Positions 9,737 to 18,439 of a stretch of 64,000 nt of DNA are shown here, one piece after another. Both the position numbers and the translations under genes were made by a program. The notes under the pieces were generated by a model. The model had not been told where the DNA came from, searched no databases, and was given only the letters and a program-made list of their open reading frames with translations. The DNA comes from a bacterium. Lineage in GTDB: Bacteria > Oederibacteriota > CAKKQC01. Position 1 is the stretch's first letter. Each line of letters begins with the position of its first letter. Where the stretch lies: the NCBI GenBank assembly GCA_919901855.1, contig CAKKQC010000007.1, forward strand, positions 100,529 through 164,528, written 5' to 3'.

Positions 9737-10654
9737 GTGAACGCCTCCCGCCCTTTCGTTTTCCTCCCGGTCCTCGTGGCGTGCGCGTGTTCGCGCCCCG
9801 CCCTCGCCGACGACGCTTCCAATCCCCTCGACCTCGTCGAGCCCGCGCGTATCCAGGCACTCGGCGGCGCCGCCGCCGCCGTTGACCGCGACGCCACCGG
9901 CGTCTGGCTCAATCCCGCCGCGCCGTCCGGGAGCGGCCGGTCCGTGACCCTCGGCGGCCAGCGGGGGTTCATCGAGGACCAGACCTGGCAGATCTCGGGG
10001 GCGGCTCCCGCGGGCCCCCTGACCGCCGCGGCCGGCCTCGCGTACTACGACTCGGGAAGCATCACGCTCCGCAACACCGACGGGGGTGCCCGGCGGGTAT
10101 CGGGGCAGCGGGACATCCTCGCCCTCGCCAACGCCAGCGGCGTCTTCGGGGGCGTCGTGAGCCTGGGGGGATCGGTCAAGATCCTGCGCAGCGACCTCCT
10201 CGACCAGTTTCACGCGACGACGGTGGCCGCCGACGCCGGCCTCGTCGTGCGGCCGGCGGAGGACTTCGCGGCGGGCGTCAGTGTCGTCAACGTGGGGCGA
10301 AGGGTGCGGTACGCGGACGAGCGGGTGCCCCTGCCGGCGGCGGTCCGGGCGGGCGGATCGGCGGCGACGCCGGTCGAGGGCGATGGCGGGATCTCGCCCG
10401 ACCGGCTTGCGGGGTTCTTGGACGCCGTCTGGCTCCTCCGCGAGCGCCGGGTCGAGTGGCGGGGCGGGGTGGAGGCGTACTGGACGCAGACGCTGGCCGC
10501 GCGGGCGGGTGTGAGCCCGTCGCGCGGCAACGAGTCCTGGCGCGCCGCCCTCGGGGTCGGGGTCTTCATCGGAAAACTGCGCATCGACTACGCGATCCAG
10601 CTCTCGGGCCCGTCTTCCCTCCCGCAGGTCCTGAGCCTCACCGTGCGGTTGTGA
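9737..10654 (+). CDS. PorV/PorQ-family outer-membrane barrel-like protein
   Basis: The 305-residue product starts at GTG, giving a signal peptide (FVFLPVLVACACSRPALA-D). The mature N-terminus carries the family hallmark ARIQALGGAAAAVDRDATGV followed by WLNPAA, equivalent to the ARAMGMGGA...ADDASAIYWNPAGL motif of PorV/UPF0164 proteins. Alternating hydrophobic strands with aromatic ends run to the C-terminus (LSLTVRL), as in FadL-like barrels. Family members act in outer-membrane transport or as type IX secretion partners, which fits nearby exported proteins with FlgD-like tails. Whether this one works in secretion is inference. Confidence 0.7.
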   Translation: MNASRPFVFLPVLVACACSRPALADDASNPLDLVEPARIQALGGAAAAVDRDATGVWLNPAAPSGSGRSVTLGGQRGFIEDQTWQISGAAPAGPLTAAAGLAYYDSGSITLRNTDGGARRVSGQRDILALANASGVFGGVVSLGGSVKILRSDLLDQFHATTVAADAGLVVRPAEDFAAGVSVVNVGRRVRYADERVPLPAAVRAGGSAATPVEGDGGISPDRLAGFLDAVWLLRERRVEWRGGVEAYWTQTLAARAGVSPSRGNESWRAALGVGVFIGKLRIDYAIQLSGPSSLPQVLSLTVRL

Positions 10655-10661
10655 CCCGGAC

Positions 10662-10667
10662 TATAAT
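10662..10667 (+). promoter_or_regulatory. Candidate -10 element, leaderless start
   Basis: A perfect TATAAT sits 9 nt before the ATG at 10677, just after the preceding stop codon. No good -35 is visible at 16-18 nt spacing. Confidence 0.5.
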
Positions 10668-10676
10668 CGGCACAGC

Positions 10677-13028
10677 ATGACCCGATCCCCGACTCCCCGC
10701 CTGCTGGCCCTGCTCCTCGTGGCCGTTCCCGCGCTCTCGTTCGCCGGGTCCTGGCGCGTCGTCGAGGAGCACGGCGTGTGGTGGTTCGAGCGCGCCGACG
10801 GGACGCGCATGCTCTCGCGGGGCGTGGACTGCACGGGGCCGGGTGTGGAGGCGAAGGCGTACGATCCCGCGAAGCCGGAATACTCGTTCGCCCTCCGCAA
10901 GCGCGACACCTACGCCGACTGGCAGTCGCGAACGCTCAAGCGGTTCGACCTGTGGGGGTTCAACACGATCGCGGGCTGGTCCGATTCCCGGGTCGAGAAG
11001 GCGGGGCTCCCGTACACGCCGGTCCTGCACCTCGGCATCCAGGCGGGCGCGCCGTGGGGGGACCTCTGGGATCCCGCGTTCGGGACCAATATCCGGCGGC
11101 TCGCCGGGGACCTCATGGCGACTCATCGCGGGGACCCGAACGTGCTCGGCTACTTCCTCGACAACGAGTTCGGGTGGGGTGACGAATGGTTCCTCGGGAT
11201 CGCGCTGGGCTGGGGGTCGGAGGCGCCGGGCAAGCACCGGGTCGTCGACGTGCTCAAGGGGGTCTACCGTAACGACTGGAAGGCGTTCCTCAAGGACTTC
11301 GAGACGACGGCGAAGAACTGGGACGGCCTGCTGACGGCGACCACGACGGGCACCCGACCCGGGCGCGGCCACCGGGCGATCGACGCGTGGACGTTCGAGG
11401 TCGCGCGCAAGTATTACGCGGTCTGCGCGGGGGTGGTCCGGGAGGTGCATCCGGGGGCGCTCGTGCTGGGCGACCGTTTCCGCCAGTTCTACCCGCAGGC
11501 GGTCGCGCGCGCGGCGAGGGGACTGCTCGACGCGATCTCGACCAACTACGAGTCGACGACGACGGACGGCTGGGTCTCGCCGTGCTACTTCCGGACCATG
11601 CACGAGCTTTCGGGGCTTCCCGTCGTGGTCGGCGAGTACTACGCGACGGCGCGGCAGAACCGGAGCGGCCTCAGGAACCACGGGGGCGAGTTCACGCTCG
11701 TGGACACCCAGACCCAGCGCGGGGTGGCGGCGGCCGCCCAGTTGCGCGCGTTCGCGTCGTTCCCGTTCGTTATCGGCTGGCACTGGTTCCAGTGGTGCGA
11801 CGAGCCCACCTTCGGGCGCGGGGACGGCGAGGACTACAACATGGGGCTCGTCGACATCTACGACGAGCCGTACGCGGACTTCCTCGCCGCGGTGGTCCCG
11901 GCGAACCGGGAGGCCGACCGCATCCACGCGGCGGCGCGGGAGCCGGCGGCGCCGTCCCTCCCCGTCTCCGTGCGGCGACAGACGGGGCTGGTCGCCGACG
12001 GGAAACTCGGCGACTGGGACAAGTCGAGGCCGGTGCCCCGGGCGCTGATCAAGACCGATTCGCCGCTCGTGCCGTTCGGGGACGTCTTCCTGGCCTGGGA
12101 CGACGCGAACCTCTGGATCGCGGTGCGGGCCTACGATTTCACGATCCCGGCCCGGGTCGCGCCGGACCCCCGGGACGCCGCGAGCTGGGGCGAGTTGCAC
12201 CGGATCTCGGCGCGCGTGGACGACTGGCGGTGCCGGGCGGCGACGGGGAAGGTGTCGAGCGGGAAGAAGGACGACGAGGGCCGTTCCGTGCTCTACGCCG
12301 TGCCGCCCGCCCGGGGGAGCTGGTCCGGCGCCCTGTCCTCGTGGGTCGATGCGTGGCACTACGTCTGGGAGATCGCGGTTCCGGCCGAGGCGCTCGGCGG
12401 CACCCCGGTCCCGGGCCGGAAGTACCGGCTCGCGCTCGTGATCGAGAACCGTGGCGACTTCGAGAAGATGTGGCTGGATTTCGACATCGAGCTCGAGGGC
12501 CGGCCGGAGCCCGCCCGGGAGCGGTCGTACTGGTATCCCGCGGACGAGCCGATGCCGGTCCGGGACGAGCCCGCCATCCGCGTGATCTCCCCGCCTCCGC
12601 CGCTCGAGGGGGGCCCGCTGGACGACACCCGTCCCAGGTACCGGAGTCCGGTGCGGCCGGTCGCGCCGGCGGGGGCGGGTCCGGTGGCTCCGCCGGGCGT
12701 GGCGCCCGCCGACGACCGCGGGCCTACCATGCATGTACCGAAGAAGGTGGTCCGGCCCCCGGGGACGAAGCCGGGAGCTAAGCCCGTCGCCCCTCCGCCG
12801 GCCGTCACTCCTGTGACGCCTCCGCCGACGGAGTCTGCCGCGGACGAGGGGACGACGGGGCCTGCGACGGAGCCCGCGGCGAAGCCACCGGCGGACAAGG
12901 GCAAACCGGCGAAGGAGAAACACGAACCAGAGAAGCCGGCTACGCCCGAGACGAAGTCACCGGTGGATGAAACCAAAGTGGTGCCGGGGAATCCGCCTGC
13001 CGAGAACCCCGGGCAGGCCGCGCCGTAG
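10677..13028 (+). CDS. Secreted agarase-like glycoside hydrolase with CBM9-like domain
   Basis: The 783-residue protein has a signal peptide (LLALLLVAVPALSFA-G) and a TIM-barrel resembling beta-agarase/GH50-GH86-type enzymes. FNTIAGWSD, GYFLDNEFGW (acid/base Glu near residue 164) and LPVVVGEYYA (nucleophile Glu near 319) sit where retaining clan-A enzymes place their catalytic pair. Residues about 440-610 form a CBM9-like sugar-binding domain (VADGKLGDWDKS). The last 150 residues are a Pro/Ala/Lys-rich low-complexity tail. It probably cleaves a beta-linked polysaccharide outside the cytoplasm; agar itself is not implied. A fold-related enzyme is encoded at 59187-60953. Confidence 0.7.
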   Translation: MTRSPTPRLLALLLVAVPALSFAGSWRVVEEHGVWWFERADGTRMLSRGVDCTGPGVEAKAYDPAKPEYSFALRKRDTYADWQSRTLKRFDLWGFNTIAGWSDSRVEKAGLPYTPVLHLGIQAGAPWGDLWDPAFGTNIRRLAGDLMATHRGDPNVLGYFLDNEFGWGDEWFLGIALGWGSEAPGKHRVVDVLKGVYRNDWKAFLKDFETTAKNWDGLLTATTTGTRPGRGHRAIDAWTFEVARKYYAVCAGVVREVHPGALVLGDRFRQFYPQAVARAARGLLDAISTNYESTTTDGWVSPCYFRTMHELSGLPVVVGEYYATARQNRSGLRNHGGEFTLVDTQTQRGVAAAAQLRAFASFPFVIGWHWFQWCDEPTFGRGDGEDYNMGLVDIYDEPYADFLAAVVPANREADRIHAAAREPAAPSLPVSVRRQTGLVADGKLGDWDKSRPVPRALIKTDSPLVPFGDVFLAWDDANLWIAVRAYDFTIPARVAPDPRDAASWGELHRISARVDDWRCRAATGKVSSGKKDDEGRSVLYAVPPARGSWSGALSSWVDAWHYVWEIAVPAEALGGTPVPGRKYRLALVIENRGDFEKMWLDFDIELEGRPEPARERSYWYPADEPMPVRDEPAIRVISPPPPLEGGPLDDTRPRYRSPVRPVAPAGAGPVAPPGVAPADDRGPTMHVPKKVVRPPGTKPGAKPVAPPPAVTPVTPPPTESAADEGTTGPATEPAAKPPADKGKPAKEKHEPEKPATPETKSPVDETKVVPGNPPAENPGQAAP

Positions 13029-13086
13029 GGGACGTACTTTCAATTCTGCGATTATCCCGAGAATCGCAGAATTGAAAGTACGTCCC
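13029..13086. repeat. Perfect 25-bp palindrome with 8-nt loop (REP/MITE-like)
   Basis: Arms 13029-13053 and 13062-13086 are exact reverse complements, starting GGGACGTACTTTCAATTC, around the loop ATCCCGAG. The element fills the gap between two convergent genes exactly, ending one base before a stop codon. Its base composition is far more AT-rich than the flanks. This suggests a mobile palindromic repeat rather than a simple terminator, although it could serve as one. Confidence 0.6.
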
Positions 13087-14244
13087 TCAATAACGGTCGG
13101 CGCAGAGGGTGTAAGGGAGCGCGGGCGGGAAGAGCGCCGAGAGCGGCTCTACCGCGTCACCTGGAATCCTGACCCCGGGCTCCAACATCGCGTCCCCGAC
13201 GGTCCGGTACCCGATCAGCAGCTGGGTCAGGATGCCCTGCGGAATCGTGGCCCGCAGGCCGGAGGCGCCGGGCAGGACCCGCACCCGCCCGTCTGCCGCC
13301 GCCAGCCGGACCTCGCCGAGCTCGCACCCGATCCGGACGGCGAACTGCGACCGCGCCAGTCCCGAGGCCCGCAGCCGCCGCGTCAGCTCACCCTCGCAGT
13401 CGCGGAAGGTCTTCTCGAGGCACATGATCCGCGCCATCCCGTCGCCGTTCCGCCAGTAGTGGAGCGTGACGTCGAGCGCGAACCGCCTCAGGTACCGGGC
13501 GTAGGCGTGGTCGGGCGGGACATGAAGCGTCATGTCGGGAACCCGTCGCGCCTTCGCCCGCTTCGCGAACTCGGCCGCGAGGGCGGGAAACACCTCGGGG
13601 GTCCGGTAGCCGGCCTCGGTCACGATCAGGGCCTTCCGGTCCTGGTCGTTGACGCCGTAGCCCTCGACGCGTCCGCCGCGGAGTACGACAAACGACTCCG
13701 CCCGGCGGAACCACCACGAGCCCAGGCGGAACCCCCGCCAGTGGCGGGCCGGGGGGCGCACGACCGAGAGTGGGCGAAGCGCCTCGTTGGCGGCGTAGAG
13801 GGCGAGGACCTGGGATCCGTGCCGGTCGCGATTGAACGGCACGATGCGGTAGCCGGCCGGCATCGTCGAAGGCGCGGCGCCGGTCGCGAGCTTGAGCCGC
13901 GGCTCCGGGATCGCCTGCGCGTAGCCCCAGCGATGGTAGAAGTTCGGGATGCCGAAGAGCGCCGTGAGGTGAAAACCGTCCCGTTCCATGATTTCGAGGC
14001 ACTTGAGCATGCAGAGCGAGGAGTAGCCCTTGTTCCGGTGCTCCTTGGCCGTGCCCACGCCCCCGATGCCGCCGACGCGGAGCCGGGCCTCCCCGACGCG
14101 CATGATGAAGTGGTTGATCATGATCCAACTCACCTTATCCGCGCGGTGGTAGAGGTTCACGACGGTCATGGGCCACCGGCCTTCCCTATGAATGTAGAAG
14201 GCGAGGTCGGGGCCGAGCCGGCTGTCGGGGGAGGCGTGTACCAT
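13087..14244 (-). CDS. Second Eis-like GNAT acetyltransferase
   Basis: The 385-residue protein resembles the Eis family: an N-terminal GNAT core with GTAKEHRNKGYSSLCML (acetyl-CoA pyrophosphate loop), then LFGIPNFYHRWGYAQ, the IPxFYxxxGY motif also present in the protein at 7371-8597. The second half has repeated beta segments and ends in an SCP2-like region (QFAVRIGCELGEVRL). Sequence identity with the other copy seems low, so these are family members rather than a recent duplication. The ATG at 14244 has a -10-like TACCAT 7 nt upstream. Substrate unknown. Confidence 0.75.
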   Translation of the reverse strand: MVHASPDSRLGPDLAFYIHREGRWPMTVVNLYHRADKVSWIMINHFIMRVGEARLRVGGIGGVGTAKEHRNKGYSSLCMLKCLEIMERDGFHLTALFGIPNFYHRWGYAQAIPEPRLKLATGAAPSTMPAGYRIVPFNRDRHGSQVLALYAANEALRPLSVVRPPARHWRGFRLGSWWFRRAESFVVLRGGRVEGYGVNDQDRKALIVTEAGYRTPEVFPALAAEFAKRAKARRVPDMTLHVPPDHAYARYLRRFALDVTLHYWRNGDGMARIMCLEKTFRDCEGELTRRLRASGLARSQFAVRIGCELGEVRLAAADGRVRVLPGASGLRATIPQGILTQLLIGYRTVGDAMLEPGVRIPGDAVEPLSALFPPALPYTLCADRY

Positions 14245-14251
14245 GGGTCCT

Positions 14252-14257
14252 ATGGTA
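14252..14257 (-). promoter_or_regulatory. Candidate -10 element, leaderless start
   Basis: TACCAT on the reverse strand lies 7 nt before the ATG at 14244. It is a weak match, included because the same spacing recurs across the window. Confidence 0.35.
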
Positions 14258-14321
14258 CGCCTTCGGCCCGGATCGTCTCGCGAGTGGAGCGGCTGAACTG
14301 GTCGCCGCCCTGCTGGTCGCC

Positions 14322-16958
14322 ATGACCGCGTTCGCGGCTCCGCATGCCGCTTTCTACGTCGCGACGACGGGGAACGACGGCTGGACGGGGAAGCTGGCGG
14401 CGCCGAACGCGGCGGCCACCGACGGCCCGTTCGCGACGCTCGACCGCGCCCGGCGGGCGGTCCGGGAGCTCAAGACGAAAGGGAAGAAGCCGGTCACGGT
14501 CCTGATCCGGGGCGGGACCTACGAGCTGTCCGCCCCCGTCGTCTTCGAGCCCGGAGACTCCGGGACCGCGAAGGCGCCGGTCATGTATGCCGCCTTCCCG
14601 GGCGAGACCCCGGTCCTGAGCGGTGGGACCCGGATCGCGGGATGGACGGTCACGACGGGCGGCCGGTGGGAGGCGAAGCTCGCCTCTCCGTGGGATTTCA
14701 GCCAGCTCTGGGTCGGCGGCACCCGGCGGTTTCGGCCCCGGCTCCCGCGCGAGGGCACCTTCTACCTGGCCGGTGGCCTGCCGCCGTCGCCCGCGGCCAG
14801 GGGCGTTGGGTTCGACCGGGTCAGGGTCTTCCCGGGAGACGTACCGGAGTTGTTGCGGCCGGGCGAGGTCGAGGTCTGCGTCTTCCACAAGTGGGTCATG
14901 CCAAGGATGCGAATCGGCTCCCTCGACCGGGCCCGGGGTGTGCTCCCGTTCGCAGCGCCGTTCGGCGTGGACCAGGACTGGGCCGAGTTCAGCCGCGGCG
15001 ACCGGTACTTCCTCGACAACGTCCGGGAGGCGCTCGGCGCGCCCGGCGACTGGTACCTCGACGCCGAAGGCGGCACGATCACGTACGTCCCCCTCCCGGG
15101 CGAGGCGCCGGACTCCACCGAGGTCGTGGCCCCGCGCCTGCCGCGGCTCCTCGAGCTTCGCGGGGACCCGGCGGCGAAGGCGTGGGTGCGCGGACTCGAG
15201 TTCCGGGGGCTCACGCTCGCGCACACGAACTGGACCTGCCCGCCCGAAGGCCACGGCACGGGTCAGGCGGAGGTGGACCTCGGCGGTGCCGTCACGGCCC
15301 GGGGCGCCCGGGACTGCGCATTCACGGACTGCACGGTCGTCCATACGGGCGAATACGGGCTCGAGCTGGTGGAGGGATGCCGGAACGTCGCGGTCACCCG
15401 GTGCGTCCTGGCCGATCTCGGCGGCGGGGGGATCAAGATCGGGACCTTCCGGTGGGGCTCGTCCGGCGGTCCGGAGACGGAGACCGGCTGGATCACGGTG
15501 CGTGACTGCGCGCTCGCGCACGGCGGCCGGATGCATCCCGCGGCCGTCGGGATCCTTATCGGCCACTCGCCGCACAACACGATCGACCACGATGACATCG
15601 ACGACTTCTTCTACACGGGCATCTCCGTGGGCTGGTCGTGGGGCTACGGCCCCAGCGCCGCCCACCACAACGCCGTGACCGCGAACCGGGTCGGCGGGAT
15701 CGGGCAGGAACAGCTCTCGGACATGGGCGGCATCTACACGCTGGGCACCGGCGCCGGAAACGTCGTCCGCGACAACGTCTTCCATGACATCGCCGCGTTC
15801 GACTACGGCGGCTGGGGCATCTACTTCGACGAGGGCTCGACGGGCATGGTGGCCGAGCGGAACCTCGTGTACCGGACAAAGAGCGCGGGGTTCCACCAGC
15901 ACTACGGCCGGGACAACATCGTGCGGAACAACATCTTCGCCTACGGCACCGAGGCCGTGCTCATGCGCACGCGCGCCGAGCCCCACCGGTCGTTCACGTT
16001 GGAGCGGAACCTCGTCGTCGCGAACGGCTCGCCGCTGCTCGGGAGCAACTGGTCGGGTACCGGGTACGCGATCGACCGCAACCTATACTGGGACGAGGCC
16101 GGTCCGCCGGCGGGACCGCGGCGGGGCGTTACGTGGGACCAGTGGCGCGCGGCGGGGCACGACCGGCACTCGATCGTGGCCGATCCCGGGTTCCGGGACC
16201 CCGGGCACGGCGACTTCCGGCTGAAGCCGGGGTCACCGGCCGCGAAGATCGGGTTCAAGGCATTCGATACCTCGAAGGCGGGGCGGCGGGGCGGACCCAT
16301 CGTGCCAGAAGCCGGGCCGGTCTTCCCGTGGCCGGCCGCCCGGCACGGCGTGCTTCCCGTCAGCGAAGACTTCGAGGATTCGGAGCCGGGGGAGAAGGCC
16401 TCCGGGCTCGTGACCTTCGAAGACGAGGGGGCGACGGCCCGGGTCACGGAGGAGACGGCGGCGTCGGGCAAACGCAGCCTCTTATTCGTGAAGGCTGCGA
16501 ACCAGCCTCAGCCGCACGACTACAACCCCCACGCGTACTGGGAGCCGGGCTTCACCTCGGGCGAAGTGTCCGGCCGGTTCTCGGTTCGGCTCGCGCCGGG
16601 CGCCACGTTCGCCCATGAGTGGCGGGACACCACGGGGCCGGGGAAGGGCGGGAGCTGGTACCGGGTCGGGCCGTCGCTCTACGTGGGCGGCGACGGGGTG
16701 CTCCAGGCGAACGGGAAGCGGCTGGACGCGCTCCCTGCCAACGCGTGGGTCGCCATCGAGATCCGGTACACGCTGGGGACGGCGACCTACACGATGACGG
16801 TGACCCCGCCCGGTGGTCGGGTCCTCCGCTACGCCGATCTGGCCTGCACGGAGCCGATCGCGAAGCTCACCTGGTGGGGGTTCATGGCCCTTGGGACCCG
16901 GCCGGGGCCCGCCTTCTTCCTCGACGACGTCTCGCTCGCCCCCGCGTCAAAACCGTAG
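14322..16958 (+). CDS. Secreted right-handed parallel beta-helix protein (polysaccharide-active)
   Basis: The product is at least 878 residues. It opens with [20 protein letters not shown], the standard N-terminus of parallel beta-helix lyases and hydrolases of the pectate-lyase superfamily. Helix coils with periodic Asn/Gly run to about residue 640, with many His/Asp around [18 protein letters not shown] and DNIVRNNIF. Residues about 685-870 form a separate jelly-roll-like domain ([15 protein letters not shown] ... [10 protein letters not shown]) that may bind sugar. The first ATG gives only the end of a signal peptide; the hydrophobic core (LVAALLVA) is encoded in frame just upstream, so the true start is probably a non-ATG codon near 14298. 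The 3' end overlaps the next reverse-strand gene by 12 bp. Confidence 0.75.
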   Translation: MTAFAAPHAAFYVATTGNDGWTGKLAAPNAAATDGPFATLDRARRAVRELKTKGKKPVTVLIRGGTYELSAPVVFEPGDSGTAKAPVMYAAFPGETPVLSGGTRIAGWTVTTGGRWEAKLASPWDFSQLWVGGTRRFRPRLPREGTFYLAGGLPPSPAARGVGFDRVRVFPGDVPELLRPGEVEVCVFHKWVMPRMRIGSLDRARGVLPFAAPFGVDQDWAEFSRGDRYFLDNVREALGAPGDWYLDAEGGTITYVPLPGEAPDSTEVVAPRLPRLLELRGDPAAKAWVRGLEFRGLTLAHTNWTCPPEGHGTGQAEVDLGGAVTARGARDCAFTDCTVVHTGEYGLELVEGCRNVAVTRCVLADLGGGGIKIGTFRWGSSGGPETETGWITVRDCALAHGGRMHPAAVGILIGHSPHNTIDHDDIDDFFYTGISVGWSWGYGPSAAHHNAVTANRVGGIGQEQLSDMGGIYTLGTGAGNVVRDNVFHDIAAFDYGGWGIYFDEGSTGMVAERNLVYRTKSAGFHQHYGRDNIVRNNIFAYGTEAVLMRTRAEPHRSFTLERNLVVANGSPLLGSNWSGTGYAIDRNLYWDEAGPPAGPRRGVTWDQWRAAGHDRHSIVADPGFRDPGHGDFRLKPGSPAAKIGFKAFDTSKAGRRGGPIVPEAGPVFPWPAARHGVLPVSEDFEDSEPGEKASGLVTFEDEGATARVTEETAASGKRSLLFVKAANQPQPHDYNPHAYWEPGFTSGEVSGRFSVRLAPGATFAHEWRDTTGPGKGGSWYRVGPSLYVGGDGVLQANGKRLDALPANAWVAIEIRYTLGTATYTMTVTPPGGRVLRYADLACTEPIAKLTWWGFMALGTRPGPAFFLDDVSLAPASKP

Positions 16959-17357
16959 GGGTTTTCGCAGCTCCTTCGTCTCCGCGTGCCGGTGCTTCTC
17001 GCGGAGCATCTTCTCCTTGGCCCGCTTCGACCGCTTGCGCTTCTGCTTCCGGATCTTCCAGATGGCCTGCTGTTTCGCCGAGGCTTCGCCCTTCACGCGG
17101 GATTCGATCTCATCCACGAGCCGGCGGCGGGCGAGGAACCGGTTGATGCCCTGCGACCGCTCGGACTGGCAACGCACCGAGAGGCCCGTCGGCTTGTGGA
17201 CGAGGATGACGAGCGTCTCGACCTTGTTCACGTTCTGCCCACCGGGCCCGGAGGACCGGCCGAAGGACTCCTCGAAGTCTGATTCCCTGATCCCGAGTTC
17301 GTCCATCTTGGCCTGGAGCTCGCGCAGCTTGGATTCGGATACGGGAAACGCTTGCAC
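16947..17357 (-). CDS. Short GGQ release-factor-like protein (ArfB/RF-1 domain)
   Basis: The 136-residue protein has the peptidyl-tRNA hydrolysis motif [14 protein letters not shown] (GGQ at 39-41). It lacks codon-recognition domains and ends in a Lys/Arg-rich tail ([18 protein letters not shown]), the layout of ArfB/YaeJ and mitochondrial C12orf65-type factors that rescue stalled ribosomes. A GTG start at 17357 was chosen because it lies just past the stop of the upstream gene (2 nt gap) and gives a full domain. Upstream in-frame sequence is only the shadow of the neighbour. It is the last gene of a reverse-strand run with the GH92 and decarboxylase-like genes. Confidence 0.8.
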   Translation of the reverse strand: MQAFPVSESKLRELQAKMDELGIRESDFEESFGRSSGPGGQNVNKVETLVILVHKPTGLSVRCQSERSQGINRFLARRRLVDEIESRVKGEASAKQQAIWKIRKQKRKRSKRAKEKMLREKHRHAETKELRKPLRF

Positions 17358-17359
17358 GG

Positions 17360-18439
17360 TCAGTCGCTCACCGCGCGGAGGACCGCGTCCGCGGCGGCGC
17401 GGTCGGGGACTTCGAGGCCGAGCAGGAACCGGTTGAGCTTCTTCCCGAACTCGCGCTTCATTGCCGCAAGCTTCTCGGGGGGGAACCAGTCGGAGAGCAT
17501 GACCATCCGGCCGGCGTCCACGGTCTTGTGGTAGATCGGCCACCACTGCGGATGCCATGCCGGGGTGGCCGCGGCCCCGGGCGTCCATTGGAGCATCCGA
17601 ATTCCGGGCACCGACAGGAGGTGGTCGTGGTGCGGGACCGCGCCGGGGCCGTCCCAGTGGTAGAGGACGAAATCGAGCCGTTCGGTCATTCTGCGGAGCA
17701 CGGGGACCATGAAATCCCCGAACATGGCGGGCGAGATCATGGCGGAGAAGTCGCACTGGAGCTTGGCGCACCGGCCCGGCGCCCATACCCAGAAATGGGT
17801 CCCGCCGCGCTCGTCCTTGAGGAGGTTGTAGAGGGGGTCGTAGTACGCGAAATACAGGTCCGTGATCTTGTCGAGGCAGTCGTGGACCCACGCCGGCTGG
17901 TCGATCAGGTCAGCGAGAAGGGCCTCGCCGCCACGCATGGCCGCGAGCGTGTCGAGCCCCTCGATGATGTCCGGGTATTGGACGAGGAACCTGCCCTTCC
18001 CGGCGCGCACGAGCTCGGTCGCGAGCCGGACCGTGAAGTCCCAGTAGAAGTTGTGGGGATCGTACCGGAAGGCCGCGGCCTCGGGACTGGCCATGCACGG
18101 CTCGAACCAGACCGTCCCCGGCATCTCGACGCCCCGGCATCCGAGGTAGAGGGCGAGGCAGTTGGGGCCGAGGTCCGCGGCCGTGACCGGCATCGACTCG
18201 CAGAGGTGGTCGTGCCAGAGGGACTCGCGAAGGCCCGCGTTCACCCGGTACTCGAAGCTCTTGGTCGAGTAGTGCGTGACCCAGCCGTCCGGGGTGGGCA
18301 GGGCGGGAACATCGGCCCACGGCTTCTCACGCCTCGCCTTGAGGAGCAGGGCCGGCCGGCCGAGATCGCCGCCGTTCCACCACGCGGCCAAACGGTCCCG
18401 GGCTGCGTCCGCGTCGGGCCGGTACTCGAGTCCGCTCAT
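17360..18439 (-). CDS. Uroporphyrinogen decarboxylase (URO-D)-like protein
   Basis: The 359-residue protein has a TIM-barrel pattern seen in URO-D/methyltransferase-like proteins of saccharolytic bacteria: [20 protein letters not shown], the [20 protein letters not shown] helix, [20 protein letters not shown] and LQWTPG. It lacks the canonical RQAGR-like N-terminal motif of haem-pathway HemE. This points to the divergent cluster found beside glycoside hydrolases rather than haem synthesis. The start overlaps the GH92 stop by 4 bp (ATGA), so the two are translationally coupled. Substrate unknown. Confidence 0.65.
   Translation of the reverse strand: MSGLEYRPDADAARDRLAAWWNGGDLGRPALLLKARREKPWADVPALPTPDGWVTHYSTKSFEYRVNAGLRESLWHDHLCESMPVTAADLGPNCLALYLGCRGVEMPGTVWFEPCMASPEAAAFRYDPHNFYWDFTVRLATELVRAGKGRFLVQYPDIIEGLDTLAAMRGGEALLADLIDQPAWVHDCLDKITDLYFAYYDPLYNLLKDERGGTHFWVWAPGRCAKLQCDFSAMISPAMFGDFMVPVLRRMTERLDFVLYHWDGPGAVPHHDHLLSVPGIRMLQWTPGAAATPAWHPQWWPIYHKTVDAGRMVMLSDWFPPEKLAAMKREFGKKLNRFLLGLEVPDRAAADAVLRAVSD

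Noticed and set aside
10638-12923. Reverse open frame opposite the agarase-like gene
   Set aside because: Arg-rich shadow translation with no signal, motif or start context.
17358-17891. N-terminal extension of the GGQ protein
   Set aside because: The extended frame is the out-of-frame image of the URO-D-like gene. The GTG at 17357 gives a normal-length family member.
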